Source of the DNA: Phocoena phocoena
Taxonomy: Eukaryota; Chordata; Mammalia; Artiodactyla; Phocoenidae
NCBI RefSeq assembly: GCF_963924675.1
Contig: NC_089227.1
Span: 49,222,080-49,286,079, forward strand
Length of the DNA stretch: 64,000 nt
Direction: 5' to 3'
Shown here: positions 39,818 through 52,520 of the stretch, in pieces
Layout of the letters: each line of letters starts with the position of its first letter
Position numbering within the stretch: position 1 is the first letter of the stretch
The notes under the pieces: generated by a model
Seen by the model: only the letters and a program-made list of their open reading frames with translations
Databases searched by the model: none
What the model was told of the DNA's origin: nothing
Made by a program: the position numbers and the translations under genes

Positions 39818-40290
39818 AGAAAAATGTTGCGTGAGAAATTACCTTGACAATGTTGGAAAAACTGGCTCACAACATGGAGAAAAATAAAACTGGATCTCTT
39901 ACTAATCCTACATAAAAAGGTAGATTCCAGGGAGATCAAGAGCTAATTGTGAAAGATAAATACATGCATTTACAAAAATAATGTACAAACACATAGCTTG
40001 AGGGCAGAAAAGATTTCTTAAACAAATAACATAAACCAAAAGACCAAAAAAAAGAATTTGTTTACATCAAAATAAAGACACCTGATCAATAAGGAATAGT
40101 GTCCCTTGTTAAACAGACAAATGTTAGAATGAAAGATAAAACTAATAGTGAGTTAATGTCTAGAACATAGAAAGAACTCCAGTAAATCAATAAGAAAAAT
40201 ATTGACATGGGCTATGCAAAGGCAGGTTACAGAAGAAGTCATCCAAAAAGTTAAAAAGCATATGAAGATATCCCTCTTTAGTTAGCAGAG

Positions 40291-40914
40291 AAGTAGTTAC
40301 TAGAACAATGACACTATTAGACATGGGAATAAGACTGTTTCCAGGGAGAACCATCAGGATCCACACCTCATCTTGTGAGAGGGGAACCTGAAAAGTGGGT
40401 GTTAGGTTTGTCTGATTCAAAAGTCTCACAGATAATATATATTTTAGGAGCAAGCAGGTACCCCTATTTGGGAGAAGGCAACCCTCTTCCAGTTCATTGG
40501 AAGACTAGAAAGAAGAAAATAATCCTGAAAGTTCAGAATGGAAGCAAAGACAAAGTTTAGAACTTAGTGACTAGAAAAACACACATGGAAAAGGTAACTC
40601 TTGATCTGATTTGTGTGATAGCCATGTGGTCAGGGAGGGCGAAACTGAAGCATTTAGTCAGCAATGACAACAACCTAAAAATGCACAAATCTACAAGTCA
40701 ATTAATAACAAGAAATAACCTGCCTATCTCTGCCCTTAGTATATGTGTTAAAATAACTGAATCAAGGAAGGCACTTCATGCATTTAAAAAGTGGGTAAGT
40801 GCCTCTACATTCCATAACAGTGAATATGTTGATCTACTGATAAACCAATCACTACCTCTTCATCTATACTACCATCTAAGAGAATCTGTCTTCTATGTTT
40901 AGACCAGATGATCT
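40291..40914. other. Intergenic; no gene seen
   Basis: No clear repeat or gene. An open frame at 40567-40902 (111 codons) has no recognised domain; it lies between two L1 fragments and is probably chance. Confidence 0.45.
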
Positions 40915-41750
40915 CACTGTCTTTGCCACAGTACATTCTGTGAGAATGGCTGTCATCAAAAACAACACAAATAACAAATGTTGGCAAGGATGTGGAGAAA
41001 AGGGAACCCTCCTACACTGTTGGTGGGAATGTAAATTGGTGCAGTCACTGTGGAAAACAGTATGGAGGTTTCTCAAAAAACTAAAAATACAACTACCACA
41101 TGATTGAGCAATTCCACTCCTGGGTATATATCCACCCCCCCCCCAAACACTAATACGAAAAGATACATGCACCCCAATGTTCATAGCAGTACTATTTACA
41201 ATTGCCAAGATATGGAAGCAACCTATGTGTCCATCAACAGATGAATGGATAAAGAAGATGTGGTATATATGTATACAATCGAATATTACTCAGCCATAAA
41301 AAGGAATGAAATTTGGCCATTTGCAGCAACATGGGTAGACTTGGAGGGCATAATGCTAAGTGAAATAAGTAAGACAAAGTCTTTCTGTCTGACATATGTG
41401 GAATATAAGTCACATATCACTTATATGTGGAATCTAAAAAAATACAACAAACTAGTGAATACAACAAAAAAGCAGATTCACAGATATAGAGAACAAACTA
41501 GTGGTTACCAGTGGGGAGAGGGAAAAGGGGAGGGCCATTATAGGGGTTTAAGAAGTACAAACTATCAATATTAGGTATAAAATAAGCTACAAGGATACAT
41601 TGTACAACACAAGGAATATAGCCAATATTATATAATAACTATAAATGGAGTATAACCTTTAAAACTTGTGAATCACTATATTGTACACCTGTAACTTACA
41701 TAATATTGTACAGCAACTATACTTCAATTAAAAATTTTAATTACAAAATA
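40915..41750 (+). mobile_element. L1 3' portion (ORF2 C-terminus and 3' UTR)
   Basis: 'atgttggcaaggatgtggag', 'ctacactgttggtgggaatgt', 'gcaattccactcctgggtat', then 'atggataaagaagatgtggt' and 'actcagccataaaaaggaatg' are the classic L1 ORF2 3' end. The peptide [17 protein letters not shown] is readable at 41245-41574. It ends with 'actatacttcaattaaaaat'. Better preserved than the neighbouring fragments. Confidence 0.93.
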
Positions 41751-42949
41751 AAATAAAGAAACGCAGGCAGACACCTAAACTAAGCCGCCATTTTTAGCCA
41801 TATATGCACTGATAAATAAGAAAGAAAATCAGGAGAATAGAGACGCTGAGAGAATGGAGACAGGGGACCATGATGACAGAGAGCAAGACAGAGATGGAAA
41901 AAGTAGCCGCCTGGTTACTTTCTATCTTCCAAGTGACCTGGCTGTTTTTCCAATTGGATTCTATAATACTGCCTTGTATTCTTACAATTAATCCCTCTTT
42001 TCCTTGAAATAGTTGCAGTAGATTTCTTTCCTGACATCGCAATGAGCCCTAAGATAATTGGCTTCTTAGAGCATATGTCTAAGCCCTGAAGAAAATCTTG
42101 CCAAGGCTCATTAAATGCATCAGACATACTCATACTCCCATAGGAATGAATACTAATGTCATAAAAAATGTTCCCTGTCAGAAGGTTTTAGGTAAGAGGC
42201 TGAGGGTCATGGAAGCACTGGTGATTTTCATTTCTTCTTCCAAATGATGGTAGTAGCTTTCTCAGAGAAAGAAGGTAGAATGAGAATAGTTCAATTTGAG
42301 GATATCCATGAAAAACAGAATTTGGTTTTCTGAATCTTATTATCAATGCATCAGTACACTGGGTCCCTACTGAGGGCCTGCCTGCCCATCCTAAAGGCTG
42401 AGAGGATTCTATTGGGCAGAAAACCTACTGGCAAAACCAAGAAATCTTTGAACTGAAAAATGAGGAAGAGAGGGATAATAGTGCCCAGATACAGCTCCAA
42501 AACTTTCTCCAGAGGACCCCAGGCTGACAGATAAAGCAAGACCATAAGAGAAGAAGAGGACACGTTTCCCATGTTTCATGGGAAATTATCTGGGAAGAAA
42601 GAAACCATTCTTATATCCTACAAGGATGTGAAGTGTAAGAGGAACAAAGTGAATCGAAATATTAACACAAATAGAGAAGTACTGTCACGTGGATGTTACA
42701 GAAGGTTGGAGAGACCAGAGCAATAGAAAGATGTGATGCCTCATATATATTTTTTAAAAAGCTCAACTACTGAAGCAGTGGAAGACCAGAATTGTATGTT
42801 GAGAATGTATGAAAAAATCACTGATCTGCCTGTAAAACCAATAATGGACCTCATGAGGAAGGGAAAAAAGAGCATCTAAAGAAATCAGCCTGGTATCCAT
42901 GAAGCTCTCTGAGCAAGATGCTGCACATTTTGAAGAAATATGCACAGCT
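41751..42949. other. Intergenic; no gene seen
   Basis: Unique AT-rich sequence. No conserved peptide recognised. Confidence 0.45.
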
Positions 42950-44145
42950 GGAATTCTTATTTCTGTTAATAGTTGATTAGATAATTCAGGTTAAGTCTAT
43001 CTCAGAAAACAGATAAAAATCTTGATAAAATATTAAAATTATCTGTTAAAAACATAAAAGAGAAAACAAGAAAGAAACAAAACACAAAATCAAAAGCGAA
43101 GGGAAAATAATAACCCAGAAAGATAAGAAGGCACTTGCACACTGAGGGCATTTGTCAACGTGAACCTCAATTCTGACATACAAAGAAGAGAGATTACTAA
43201 TAATTAGGAAAAATCCCCTCCCCACAATGATCTGACATCCCCAAAAGGCTACACCATCAGGATTCAGGATGAGGGTGAATTAAAGTAACTCTTATGGAAT
43301 TATATCCCATTCCACTCATCAGGATAAACTAGGGAATTTCAACTCCTGAACCTAGTTTAAGTTCTCCAGAAATATTTGAGTTCCTTACTTATGCACATGT
43401 GCCTGGCAAAAGCAATCTCAAGTGTTCTATTTTTAAAAAATGTAAGTGCAAACTTTGTCAGTAGTCAAAAAAAAAAAATCAAATATGCTGTACAGCACAT
43501 AGTCAAAGATGACTAGGCACATAGGGACTAGACTTCATGAAGAGCTGGGAAAAAAATAGACTTGCCAAGACATTAGATGTTGAACTTGCTATGTAGATTA
43601 TAAAACAACTTCTCTGACATTGTTTAAACGTATATAAAAGGTTGAAGATATCTGCAAGGAATAAAAATTATTAAAAGCATACTGCTTAAAATTATAGTGC
43701 TGTATGTCAATTATATCTCAATAAAACTGGAAGAAACATAAAGGTAAGCCTTTATCTCTACCTCTTAAAAAGAATCAAATATAATTTCTATGATAAAAAA
43801 GATAATAATATCTGAGAGACAGTAGATGAGTTTGATAGGTTAGGCATAGATATAGAGGATTCATGGACTGAAAGAAAAGTGAGAAGAAAATATCCAGAGT
43901 TCACACATAGATAGAAGAAACAGGTAGAAGAGAAGCTAAGCAATGTGAGAAGGTCTAATATATATTTAACCAGAGCTCCACCAAACAAAATGGAGAAAGA
44001 GAATGGGTTGCAAGTAATATCTCAAGAGATAATGGCTTAGAATTTTCCATAAACTTGAAACACATCAATCCACAGACACAAGGAGCCCAACAAAGCCAAG
44101 AAGAGTAAATAAAAAGAAATTCGCAGAGTCACATAGACTTAGCAA
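42950..44145 (+). mobile_element. Ancient L1/HAL1-type ORF1-bearing fragments
   Basis: 'agataataatatctgagagac', 'gtgagaaggtctaatatatatttaaccagagctcc', 'gagataatggcttagaattttcc' and 'acatcaatccacagacacaaggagcccaacaaagcc' are the ORF1 C-terminal region of old L1/HAL1. Before them 'ctgtatgtcaattatatctcaataaaactgg' (43690-43735) looks like a separate L1 3' end. The first part of the interval is less certain. Confidence 0.6.
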
Positions 44146-44149
44146 CTTT

Positions 44150-45950
44150 CAAGTACATAACACAGTTGGTTAACTATAGCCTCCGTGCTGTACACTAGAA
44201 TTTATTCATCTTATAGGTGGAAGTTTGTACCCTTTGACCAACATCTCCCCATTTCCTTCATCCCCCAGTCCCCAGCAATCACCATTCTACTGTTTCTATG
44301 AGTTTGACTTGTCAACTCTTTTTGCTCTAAAAAAGAAATGCAACTCAAATATCTCTAACAAACTATGCAAGTACAGATATCTGATGGGCAAGGATTTCTT
44401 CTTCTTCAAAATAGATATAGGGAACCCAGTGATAAAGCTTTCTATTGTAGCTATTATGACAGTCCCAATTATTATTTAATTATTCCCCAGGAACCTTCAA
44501 CTATACATGGATACTACAGAATGAAAAAAAAATAGAATCAATTTCCACATCTTCACTATTCTGTGGAGTAGAAGCCTTTGAATGTATTGTTAGATTCAGT
44601 TTGTCAATATTTTGTTGAGGATTTTTTCATCTATATTCATCAAAGATATTGGTCTGTAATTTTCTTTTCTTACAGCATCCTTGTCTGATTTTGGTATCAG
44701 GGTAATGCTGGCCTTGTAAAATGAGTTTGGAAGTGTTTCCTCCTCTTCTATTTTTGGAAGAGTTTGAGAAAGATTGGTATTAATTCTTCTTTAAATGTTT
44801 GGTAGAATTCACCAGTGAAGCCTTCTGGTCCTGGATTTTGTTTCCTTTTTGTTTGTTTGTTTTGTTTTGAAGGTTTTTGATAGTGATTCAGTCTTCTTAC
44901 TAGTAATTAGTCTGTTCAGATTTTCTATTTCTTGATTCAGTCTTGGTAGGTTGTATGTTTCTAGCAATTTATCCATTTTTCCCAGGTTGTCCAATTTGTT
45001 GGCATATAATTGTTTATACTAGTTTCTTATAATCCTTTGTATTTCTGTAGTATCAATTGTAATAACTCCACTTTTATTTCTGATTCTGTTTAAATCCTCT
45101 CTTTTTTACTTAATGGGTCTAGCAAAAGTTTTGTCAATTTCCTTTATCTTTTCGAAACAGCTCCTAGTTTCATTGATCTTTTCTATTGTCTTTTTAGTCT
45201 CTATCTCATTTAATTCTGCTCTGATCTTTGCTATTTCCTTCCTTTTACTAATTTTGGGCTTCATTTGTTCTTATTTTTCTAGTTCCATAAGGTGTAAAGT
45301 TAGGCTCCTTGAGATCTTTGTTTCTTGAGGCAGGCATTTATCACTATGAAATTCCCTCTTAGAACTGCTTTTGCTGTACCCCATAAATTTTGGTATGCTG
45401 TATTTCCATTTTCATTTGTCTCAAAGTATTTTTTATTTCTCTTTTGATTTCTTCTTTGATCCTTTGATCAGTAATATGTTCATAATACATTGTTTAACCT
45501 CCATATATTTGTGAATTTTCTAGTTTTCTTTTTCTAATGGATTTCTATTTTCATACCATTGTGTTCAGAACAGATATTTGATATGATTTCAATCTTCTTA
45601 TATTTATTAAGACTTGTTTTGTGGCCTAACATATGATCTATCTTGGGGAATGTTCCATGTGCACTTGAGAAGAATGTGTCCTGTTGCTTTTGGATGGAAT
45701 GGTCTGTATATGCCTGTTAAATCTATCTGTCATTTAAGTCCAATGTTTCCTTATTGATTTTCTGTCTGGATGGTCTATCCATCAGTTAAGTGAGGTATCA
45801 AAGTCCCACACTACTATTATATTGCTGTCTATTTCTCCCTTGAGGTGTGTTAATATTTGCTTTACATATTTAGGTGCTCCTATTGATAAGTTTCTATTTT
45901 TCACTTTATCAAAAATATTTATAAGCACCAAAAGATGTTTGTAATAAAAA
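44150..45950 (-). mobile_element. Old L1, reversed, 3' UTR part and ORF2
   Basis: 44150-44330 matches the reversed L1M 3' UTR ('ggtggaagtttgtaccctttgaccaacatctcc'). 44575-45945 is reversed ORF2, for example 'atattggtctgtaattttcttttctt', 'aatgctggccttgtaaaatgag', 'ttctggtcctggattttg' (RT), down to the endonuclease region at 45670-45900. The minus-strand peptide APKYVKQILTHLKGEIDSN at 45890-45800 is a broken endonuclease piece. Confidence 0.88.
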
Positions 45951-47050
45951 TATTGAGCTGTTTGTGATTCAAAGAGATTGCAAGAGAAAAACCCAATCCT
46001 CATCCCCATTTTATTCATATCACATTTCCATTCAGCCCCTAATTTCTTGTCTCATGTCTCTCTATGACACTTTCAAACAACAATAGTGTTTAGTCATTGT
46101 AACTGAAGCAGTAGGAGTTTGTTTTACAGAAAGTTTCTTCCTTAGAAAAATAAATAAGATCCACATTTTGAAAGTTTTGAAATGAAGCCATTCATTGTGA
46201 GACTATATTATTTGTTAAAATAAACGCATTCTTCCTTCTGGGAGGCAATTTGGTTATCAGAATACTGGGCCTATTTTTGGCTGGAAAACCTCCATTCCAA
46301 ATAAGATATAACACCTGTCAACAAAACATCTCACCACAGGACTTCCTTTTGCCAGATCAGCACTATAGACTGCTCTAATAGATTGCTCTAGTATGTGGCT
46401 GCAATGTGTCTTTTGCAGCAATTTCTTCAGCAGGAATGAACTTATACACAGCACACAGAAACCTTCTAAAGAGATATTTTGACTTCACCATTCAGCAACC
46501 ATTCTCCCTTGTGGCCTTGCAATTGACAGAGATCATTTCTCAGTTTTGACAGGAAAACAAACTTTAGATAGGAGAACAAAAGTTAAAGTGAGTTTCCACT
46601 TCTGGATGTGGTAACAATTACTATGTCATCATATTAATTTCTCCTCTCTGTTATGGGTACATTGGAAGATTTCCCAGTACTCTTGTAGGAAAGTGGGACC
46701 ATGTGCTAATTCTGGCCAATGCCCTAAGAGTGGAAAATGACATGTGTCACTTTCAGTTCAAGAGAGTTAAATGACAGTGTGCCTTCTCCATTGCTCTCTT
46801 CCTCTGCTGCAGCAATTCTAGAAGTAGCATGTTGAGATGGCAGCAACCTAATATGGTGGAACCTCTGACAACCTGGTGTCCCCACAGCACAGCTCCCACC
46901 TAGCCCACATCATCCCTGTAGCACGTGCAAGAAATAAAACTTTGTTAAGTCCAAGTTTTGGAGGCTTATTACCTACCTGGACTTATAACTGAGTTTTCTG
47001 AAGGAGCTTACCCCAGAGGGGAGAAGCAACAAGAGGGCCATTGTTTGATA
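45951..47050. other. Intergenic; no gene seen
   Basis: Unique sequence. No domain in the open frames. Confidence 0.45.
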
Positions 47051-47240
47051 GAAGGTCTCGGTTCTGTCCCTGACTAGTTATCTGACCTTGTCACGTCACC
47101 TCTCTGAACATCCCTTTCTGAATCTGTAAAACGAGGATCTTGGACTACATTCAATTCAACAAGTGTTTATTGAATGTCTGATATTTGTAAGATGCCAGGC
47201 GCTGGGCTAGGTCTTAGACACTGGGTCATCATAAACATTC
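47050..47240 (+). repeat. MIR core with adjoining L2/MIR-type tail
   Basis: 'ctgtccctgactagttatctgaccttgtcacgtcacctctctgaac' and 'ttctgaatctgtaaaacgagg' are MIR in plus orientation. 'ttcaacaagtgtttattgaatg' and 'ccaggcgctgggctagg' follow. Confidence 0.75.
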
Positions 47241-47347
47241 TTTCCAGGTCTCTAATTTCACACCAGGAAATCTCAATCAGCTGGCCTTTACATCACCCAA
47301 ACATGCTGAGTATGAATGAGGAACGGCACCAAATCCACTTTTATTTA

Positions 47348-47431
47348 GACCACTATTATTATATAGAGATCTATATTATATAGACCACTATTATTATATA
47401 GAGATCTATATTATATAGTCCACTATTATTT
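47348..47431. repeat. 35-bp AT-rich tandem repeat, about 2.4 copies
   Basis: Units start at 47348, 47383 and 47418 with 'gaccactattattatatag' (third unit 'gtccactattattta'). Each contains a near-palindrome around AGATCT. The first two copies appear identical. Confidence 0.9.
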
Positions 47432-48065
47432 AGATAATAAAGCCTGTATGTGAATGAATTGCCCTCTGTAGGGAAAAATCACAAGCACTTTCACTCCTTC
47501 TTATCGTTTCCTTTAAACTCATTCTTTAAACTGGTTCTTCCCCACTGCTGGATGATGCTTTAGGAAAGTACCTTTTCATTCACAAGAATAATCACATTTA
47601 AGGAATTAAAATGTTCAGGACAGTGTAATAATCACAGTCCCTCGGTCCTGGAATCTGGCAGAGCAGATTACAGCAAAGGCATGGCAGGTGTTGATCAGTA
47701 TCTCTCCCCCACCATCACACTAGCTGATGTTTGTGAGCCCAGGGAGGGCAGAGTTTGGTGAAAAGAGGTTTTCATGGTAGGCACATCTGTGATCTGTCTT
47801 TATTGCCTCTGGATGTGTGGGGCCTACAGTTTTCTGGTTATTTCTAGTGCAGATTCCTCAGAAGCCCTACCCTCTATTGGAGGTTCCCTTTACTGGACCA
47901 GGGGGTTGAGGAAGGCTTGGAGGATTCATTCTCTTACTGGTTGACATTCTCTCAGCTTATGGATATTCTCCCATCATCCACTCCCTCTGGTAGGGTCACT
48001 TCTTCACCCCAGGCTGGTTCCCTTCCATATAGGTCCATATTGGTTCCTGGAGAACACACACCACT
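47432..48065. other. Intergenic; no gene seen
   Basis: Unique sequence with no domain or recognised repeat. Confidence 0.45.
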
Positions 48066-48081
48066 AAAAGTGAAAGCACAG

Positions 48082-48290
48082 GCTTCCCTGGTGGCGCAGT
48101 GGTTGAGAGTCCGCCTGCCGATGCAGGGGACACGGGTTCATGCCCCGGTCCGGAAAGATCCCACATGCCGCAGAGCGGCTGGGCCCGTGAGCCATGGCCG
48201 CTGGGCCTGCGCGTCCAGAGCCTGTGCTCCGCAACGGGAGAGGCCACAACAGTGAGAGGCCTGCGTACCGCAAAAAAAAAAAAAAAAAAA
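48082..48290 (+). mobile_element. CHR-2 SINE with perfect 16-bp target-site duplication
   Basis: Head 'gcttccctggtggcgcag' through 'gaggcctgcgtaccgc' and a 19-A tail. 'aaaagtgaaagcacag' is present at 48066-48081 and 48287-48302. Very close to the other CHR-2 copies, so recent on the whale lineage. Confidence 0.95.
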
Positions 48291-48302
48291 GTGAAAGCAC
48301 AG

Positions 48303-48830
48303 AAACCTCTTTGCCGCCATCAGGCAGGGCAGCTTCAAGCAGTCACGCAATGATAGGTTTTTTGGTGAAGGTCAGACTTCAGTCTTCTTTCCTTAAGCTT
48401 CTTTAAGCATACCAAGTTTTCTTCTCTGAGTGGTTCTCCTTTCAGCATTTCTAATTTGGTTTTGATGGGGAGGAAACAACCATCTTCCTTCTGCCATTGG
48501 TGGGGGCGGGCAGGGGGAAGCTGGGGGTCTTGAATATTTACAACTCTCCAAACAAATCCTTTCTTCCAAGGTCTCTCTACCACAACTCTTTTATACTCTC
48601 AAAGTAAGTGATAGAAACTATCTTGTTGGAAAACTAATTTATAATCTCTTGGGACCTCCAGTGTGAGCTAACCTTGTGCTTTAGGATATTCTGTAGGGTT
48701 ACTGGACACCTATCATATTGTTCTTGTCTCAAAACTGAGACATAAAGAGTGCTATTTTGACATTCAATTTATAATACTAACTAACATACATGTACATGAA
48801 TTTCACAAACTTATTTGGAGGCAGGCTGGT
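48303..48830. other. Intergenic; no gene seen
   Basis: Unique sequence including a short G-rich run near 48500. Confidence 0.45.
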
Positions 48831-49030
48831 ATAAAGAAAAGAACACACCTTCTAGTATTGGAGAGAATCTGGTTCAAATTTGACCTCTGCCACTTAGCAA
48901 CTCTGTGTCATATTCCTCTTCTATTAAATGTAGATATCTAACTTCACAGCATTTCAAGAATTAAACCAGATGATAAGTAAATGTAATAACATTACTGACT
49001 TATTGTAGGGAGTCAACAAATCCACTTCCT
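48831..49030 (+). repeat. MIR SINE
   Basis: 'aatctggttcaaatttgacctctgccacttagcaactctgtg' then 'attaaaccagatgataagtaaatg' follow MIR order. Confidence 0.85.
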
Positions 49031-50097
49031 TAATCCCTCCCAAGTTTCTGTGAGGTAGACGTTGTGACCACCAATCCCCAATGACATTAACTCAGGAACT
49101 GAATGACAGAGGCCATTCTCAAACACAGGCCTTCTCACTTCAAGCATCACTCTTTTTTACCACATCAGTTTGCCTTTATGTAAGAAAGCTTGAGATTGTG
49201 ATAGATGCTACAGAGAAACACCCTTCTCCATTGGTTATTTGTGGTCTGTAAAACGTACTAGAGATGATGGAAGACGAATTCCTAAAGCCGCTCGGATATT
49301 TCCTTGGTGGTTTCGATGTGCATCATGCATCCTGACCGAGCCAATTTGTGTTCAGAATTTTGATTAGTTAGCAAATTCACAATAATTTGAAAATCAGTCA
49401 AGAGTTACTTCACAGCTCTGGGGACAACTGTTGACTATATTTATAGACTGGTGTGCATAGAGCACGATTATTTGTCAAGTTTCAAATGCCATCATTAAAG
49501 TGTATAAATTTTTGCACTTGGGATGTTCAAAGTCTTCACATTTGTAGGTGTTTTCATTCAATAAAGTAAATAAGAAATTGGTCTCGTAGGCTTATTTATT
49601 TATACCATGCAAGTATTCATAGGTTTGCATTTTTAAGAAACAGATGGAGATGCTGGCAGACATCGTGAGTGCCCCTTGATTCTCCCCTGTAAGAAAGGAC
49701 TGGCTGCCCAGATGTGCAGTTAGCCGGCAGCTGTCAATTCCAGGTCCCCCTCATCTTTTGGGCTGAGCACACACTCTTTTCTGGCCCCAGCCACTGACTA
49801 AGTGGTATTAAACTTCTTTACAGTGAAATCTAGAAACTAAAACATGCAAGAGAAGAACTCAGAGCTCACAATCTTACAGATCTTTACCATTTTTCCAATC
49901 TTTATGGTTGCCTCACCCACACTTACTTCACTATTATTGTTCTAAAGCATTTAACTTAGTTTTCTTAAAAACAACAACTCGCCCTTTTCACACTCTTATT
50001 TAGCTTTATGTGATAGTTAAATTATGTAATTACAAAAGCAAGAGCAACTGGTATCAAATGGTTTTGGAGCAAACACTTGTTAAGCAGGTGTACTTGT
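49031..50097. other. Intergenic; no gene seen
   Basis: Unique sequence. The start, with 'ccacttccttaatccctcccaagtttctgtgaggtagacg' to about 49150, may be another MIR remnant in reverse. Confidence 0.4.
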
Positions 50098-50285
50098 CAC
50101 AGTGCTGTTTAAACTTTAATGTGTTTACGAATCACCTGGGGATCACTGAAATACAGACTCCTATTCAGTAGGTCTGGGGTTGAGACCTAAAAATCTGCAT
50201 TTCTACCAAGGTGATACCAGGTGATCACCCAGGTGATGCCAATGCTGTTGGTCCTCGACCACACCTTCTTGAGTAGCTTCTAGCC
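50098..50285 (+). mobile_element. MER5A-like DNA transposon relic
   Basis: 'tgtttacgaatcacctggggatc', 'ctattcagtaggtctggggttg', 'aaatctgcatttctacc', 'gatgccaatgctgttggtcctcgaccacacctt'. The part 'ggtgataccaggtgatcacccaggtgatgcc' is a short internal duplication. Confidence 0.8.
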
Positions 50286-50399
50286 CTGAGCATTCAGCAT
50301 TCCATGGGCATCTGCCAGAATGCTTTCTGGAGGGAAGGAGGAACATGGCTTCATCTGGAGAATTTTCTTCAGTGATGATAAATGAGGTTTTACTTTGGT

Positions 50400-50560
50400 C
50401 ATACATTATGCTAAGTACTTTACATACACTATTTCTTCTAGTCCCCTTAAACACCGTATCAAGGAAGATATTATTCCCACTTTATGGATCACAAAGGTAA
50501 GGCTCAGACAGCTAACTTGCTCAGCGTCACACAACTAGTAGGTGGCAAAAGGCATTCCGA
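50400..50560 (-). repeat. MIR SINE fragment
   Basis: 'gctaagtactttacatacactatttcttctagtcc', 'cccactttatggatcacaaaggtaaggctcagacagctaacttgc', 'cacacaactagtaggtggc' are reversed MIR. Confidence 0.8.
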
Positions 50561-52507
50561 CTAGGAGAAGGCAGCTATTCTTATTTCCAGTTAAGATTTT
50601 AAATATCAGCTAAATAGAAGGAAATGTACTAGTCTGAATAGAAGACCAGTCCACCTCTCACCTTCTCTAGATCACAGTTCAAGGAATTTTCCCAAAAGGA
50701 ACACAGAGCAAAAGAGAGAATGCACAAAGTGTTCAAATTCTGAGACTTTTGAACAGATGCTGGGGGAAGTAAACCCATGCCATACTTCATTTGCTGAAAG
50801 CATAATTCTTATCCTTATTAATAGAAACACTTTTCACGCTTGATATTCTGTCTTATTTATTCATTTACAATGTTTGTGGATTTTTGAGTGCTCATAAATC
50901 AACACATTATGTTAGCCCTAAAATGGATGCGATGTCAAAAATTACAGATGTAAGTAAACAGCCAAACCCAAATTGAGTTGTACTGAATCCTAAACATTTA
51001 CAAAGTTGCTGATAATCCAGCCCTTTAAATATCTCCAAAAGATACCCCTCTCTACTAGTAAGGACCTAAAAAGGAGAGTCACATTTATATTTTACCTTAG
51101 TCTTTGAATCACTATTTTACCACCTACAGGAGAATAAAAGCAACACAATAAACTAGGACGATGAGCTAAGAACACAGAATCCAGATGTTCTTAAATTGTT
51201 CTTCCTGAACAATAGTACAACTAAAAGCAATTTTCGATTCCACAAAAATTTTCTACTTTAGTTACATTAATTACTAGTTGACAGAATTTCACAGAATAAA
51301 TTTAACTTCATAATGCACTCTCACAGGAAGACATTTTGCAGATGGTAATTTCAGTCTGTTAGGTATTTATGGCAAGTCTTACTAAGCTTGGCGAATATTT
51401 GAGTGCTTACTAGGGGTTAAAGGGTGGTACTGCACCTCTTATCTGTTAGAGAAATGGAGGGTCCTGCATGCTCCATTCTGCAATAGCCAACCGAATCTCT
51501 CACTCACTTTCTTCAAAAACATGAAACCACCTGGGGGAAACAGAGAGGAAAAATAAAATTTTGTATCTATTATTCTTAAAATTACAATTGACAAGTAACA
51601 TTTTCACTTTCTTGAAAAACAAGGGTATCTTTCAACAAAAAACAATGACGGGTAAACCTGAGGTGAGGTGTAGCCTGCTTTAATATCATGAATTTGGAGT
51701 CTGAATCCTATCTCTGTCACATGCTATGTCTTGATTTCCACATCTGAAATGAAGCTCTTTCTGGCTTTATAATTCTAAGACCATATGAAGAATTTTCTTA
51801 GCAATGATGAAACTTCAAAAAACTATAAATACAATGATTGCATTACACTTAACCTTCCAGAAGTTATGAATCAAAGTAAACAATCTACAATTATCCAAAA
51901 GAGTTACTAAAACACTCTTCCATGTTCTAGTACATATCTGTGAGACTAGATTTTCTTTACATACTTCAATCAAAAGCAATATATTTCAACAGACTGAAGG
52001 CAGAGGCAGATATAAGAATCCAGTTGCCTTCATTAAGCCAGTCACTAAAGAGATATGCAAACATGTAAAATAATGCCATCCTTCTCACTAAATGTTTTGT
52101 TTGGAAAATCACTCAAATTTGTACCTCAGCAAACCACACGTTTTTGATCCTTTGGGTTGCTTGCGAGTGGTCCAAATGGCACATTCTAAAATCTAACATG
52201 TCAAGGGTCAATTGTATTTCTAAAAATTGTTCATAAGAGATCAGACAATAAATGTGACTGGATCTGCACATCTGCAAGAATGTTCCAAAGTCTGCAATTT
52301 CCTGCATACTCTGTAAGAAGAATTTTACCCCCAGGAGGTTCCACTTCCTAGGTGGGTATGTTTCCAGCTAATCAGTGAACAGATTTCCCCCAAATAAAGT
52401 GTCACACCTTCCCCAAACCACTGACTTTTGACTCCTCACACTTTCATCCCGTTTTTATCTTAGAGGGAGAGAGCAAAGAAACTACAGTAAGACAAATTAT
52501 GTTGCTT
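50561..52507. other. Intergenic; weak MIR trace at about 51690-51790
   Basis: Mostly unique AT-rich sequence. 'gagtctgaatcctatctctgtcac' resembles the MIR core in plus orientation. No gene. Confidence 0.45.
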
Positions 52508-52520
52508 AAAAAGACCTCTA

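Larger units (their letters stand above)
38200..40290 (+). mobile_element. Ancient degraded L1, ORF2 region, split by two SINEs and a (CA)n tract
   Basis: Scattered L1 ORF2 signals in order on the plus strand: 'caggcaacaagagacacacctaagac' (start of endonuclease), 'aagaagattataaccattataaactcatatgcacc' (NIYAP region), 'gaaacatgcattcttttctgagtacacac' (TEYTFF region), 'gaggatctctgaccataatgcaataaaattaaa', and later ORF2 parts to about 40290. Every frame is broken. Boundaries are approximate. Confidence 0.7.

Noticed and set aside
47348..47431. Considered as a CRISPR-like array
   Set aside because: Direct tandem copies without unique spacers, in a vertebrate genome; it is a simple tandem repeat.
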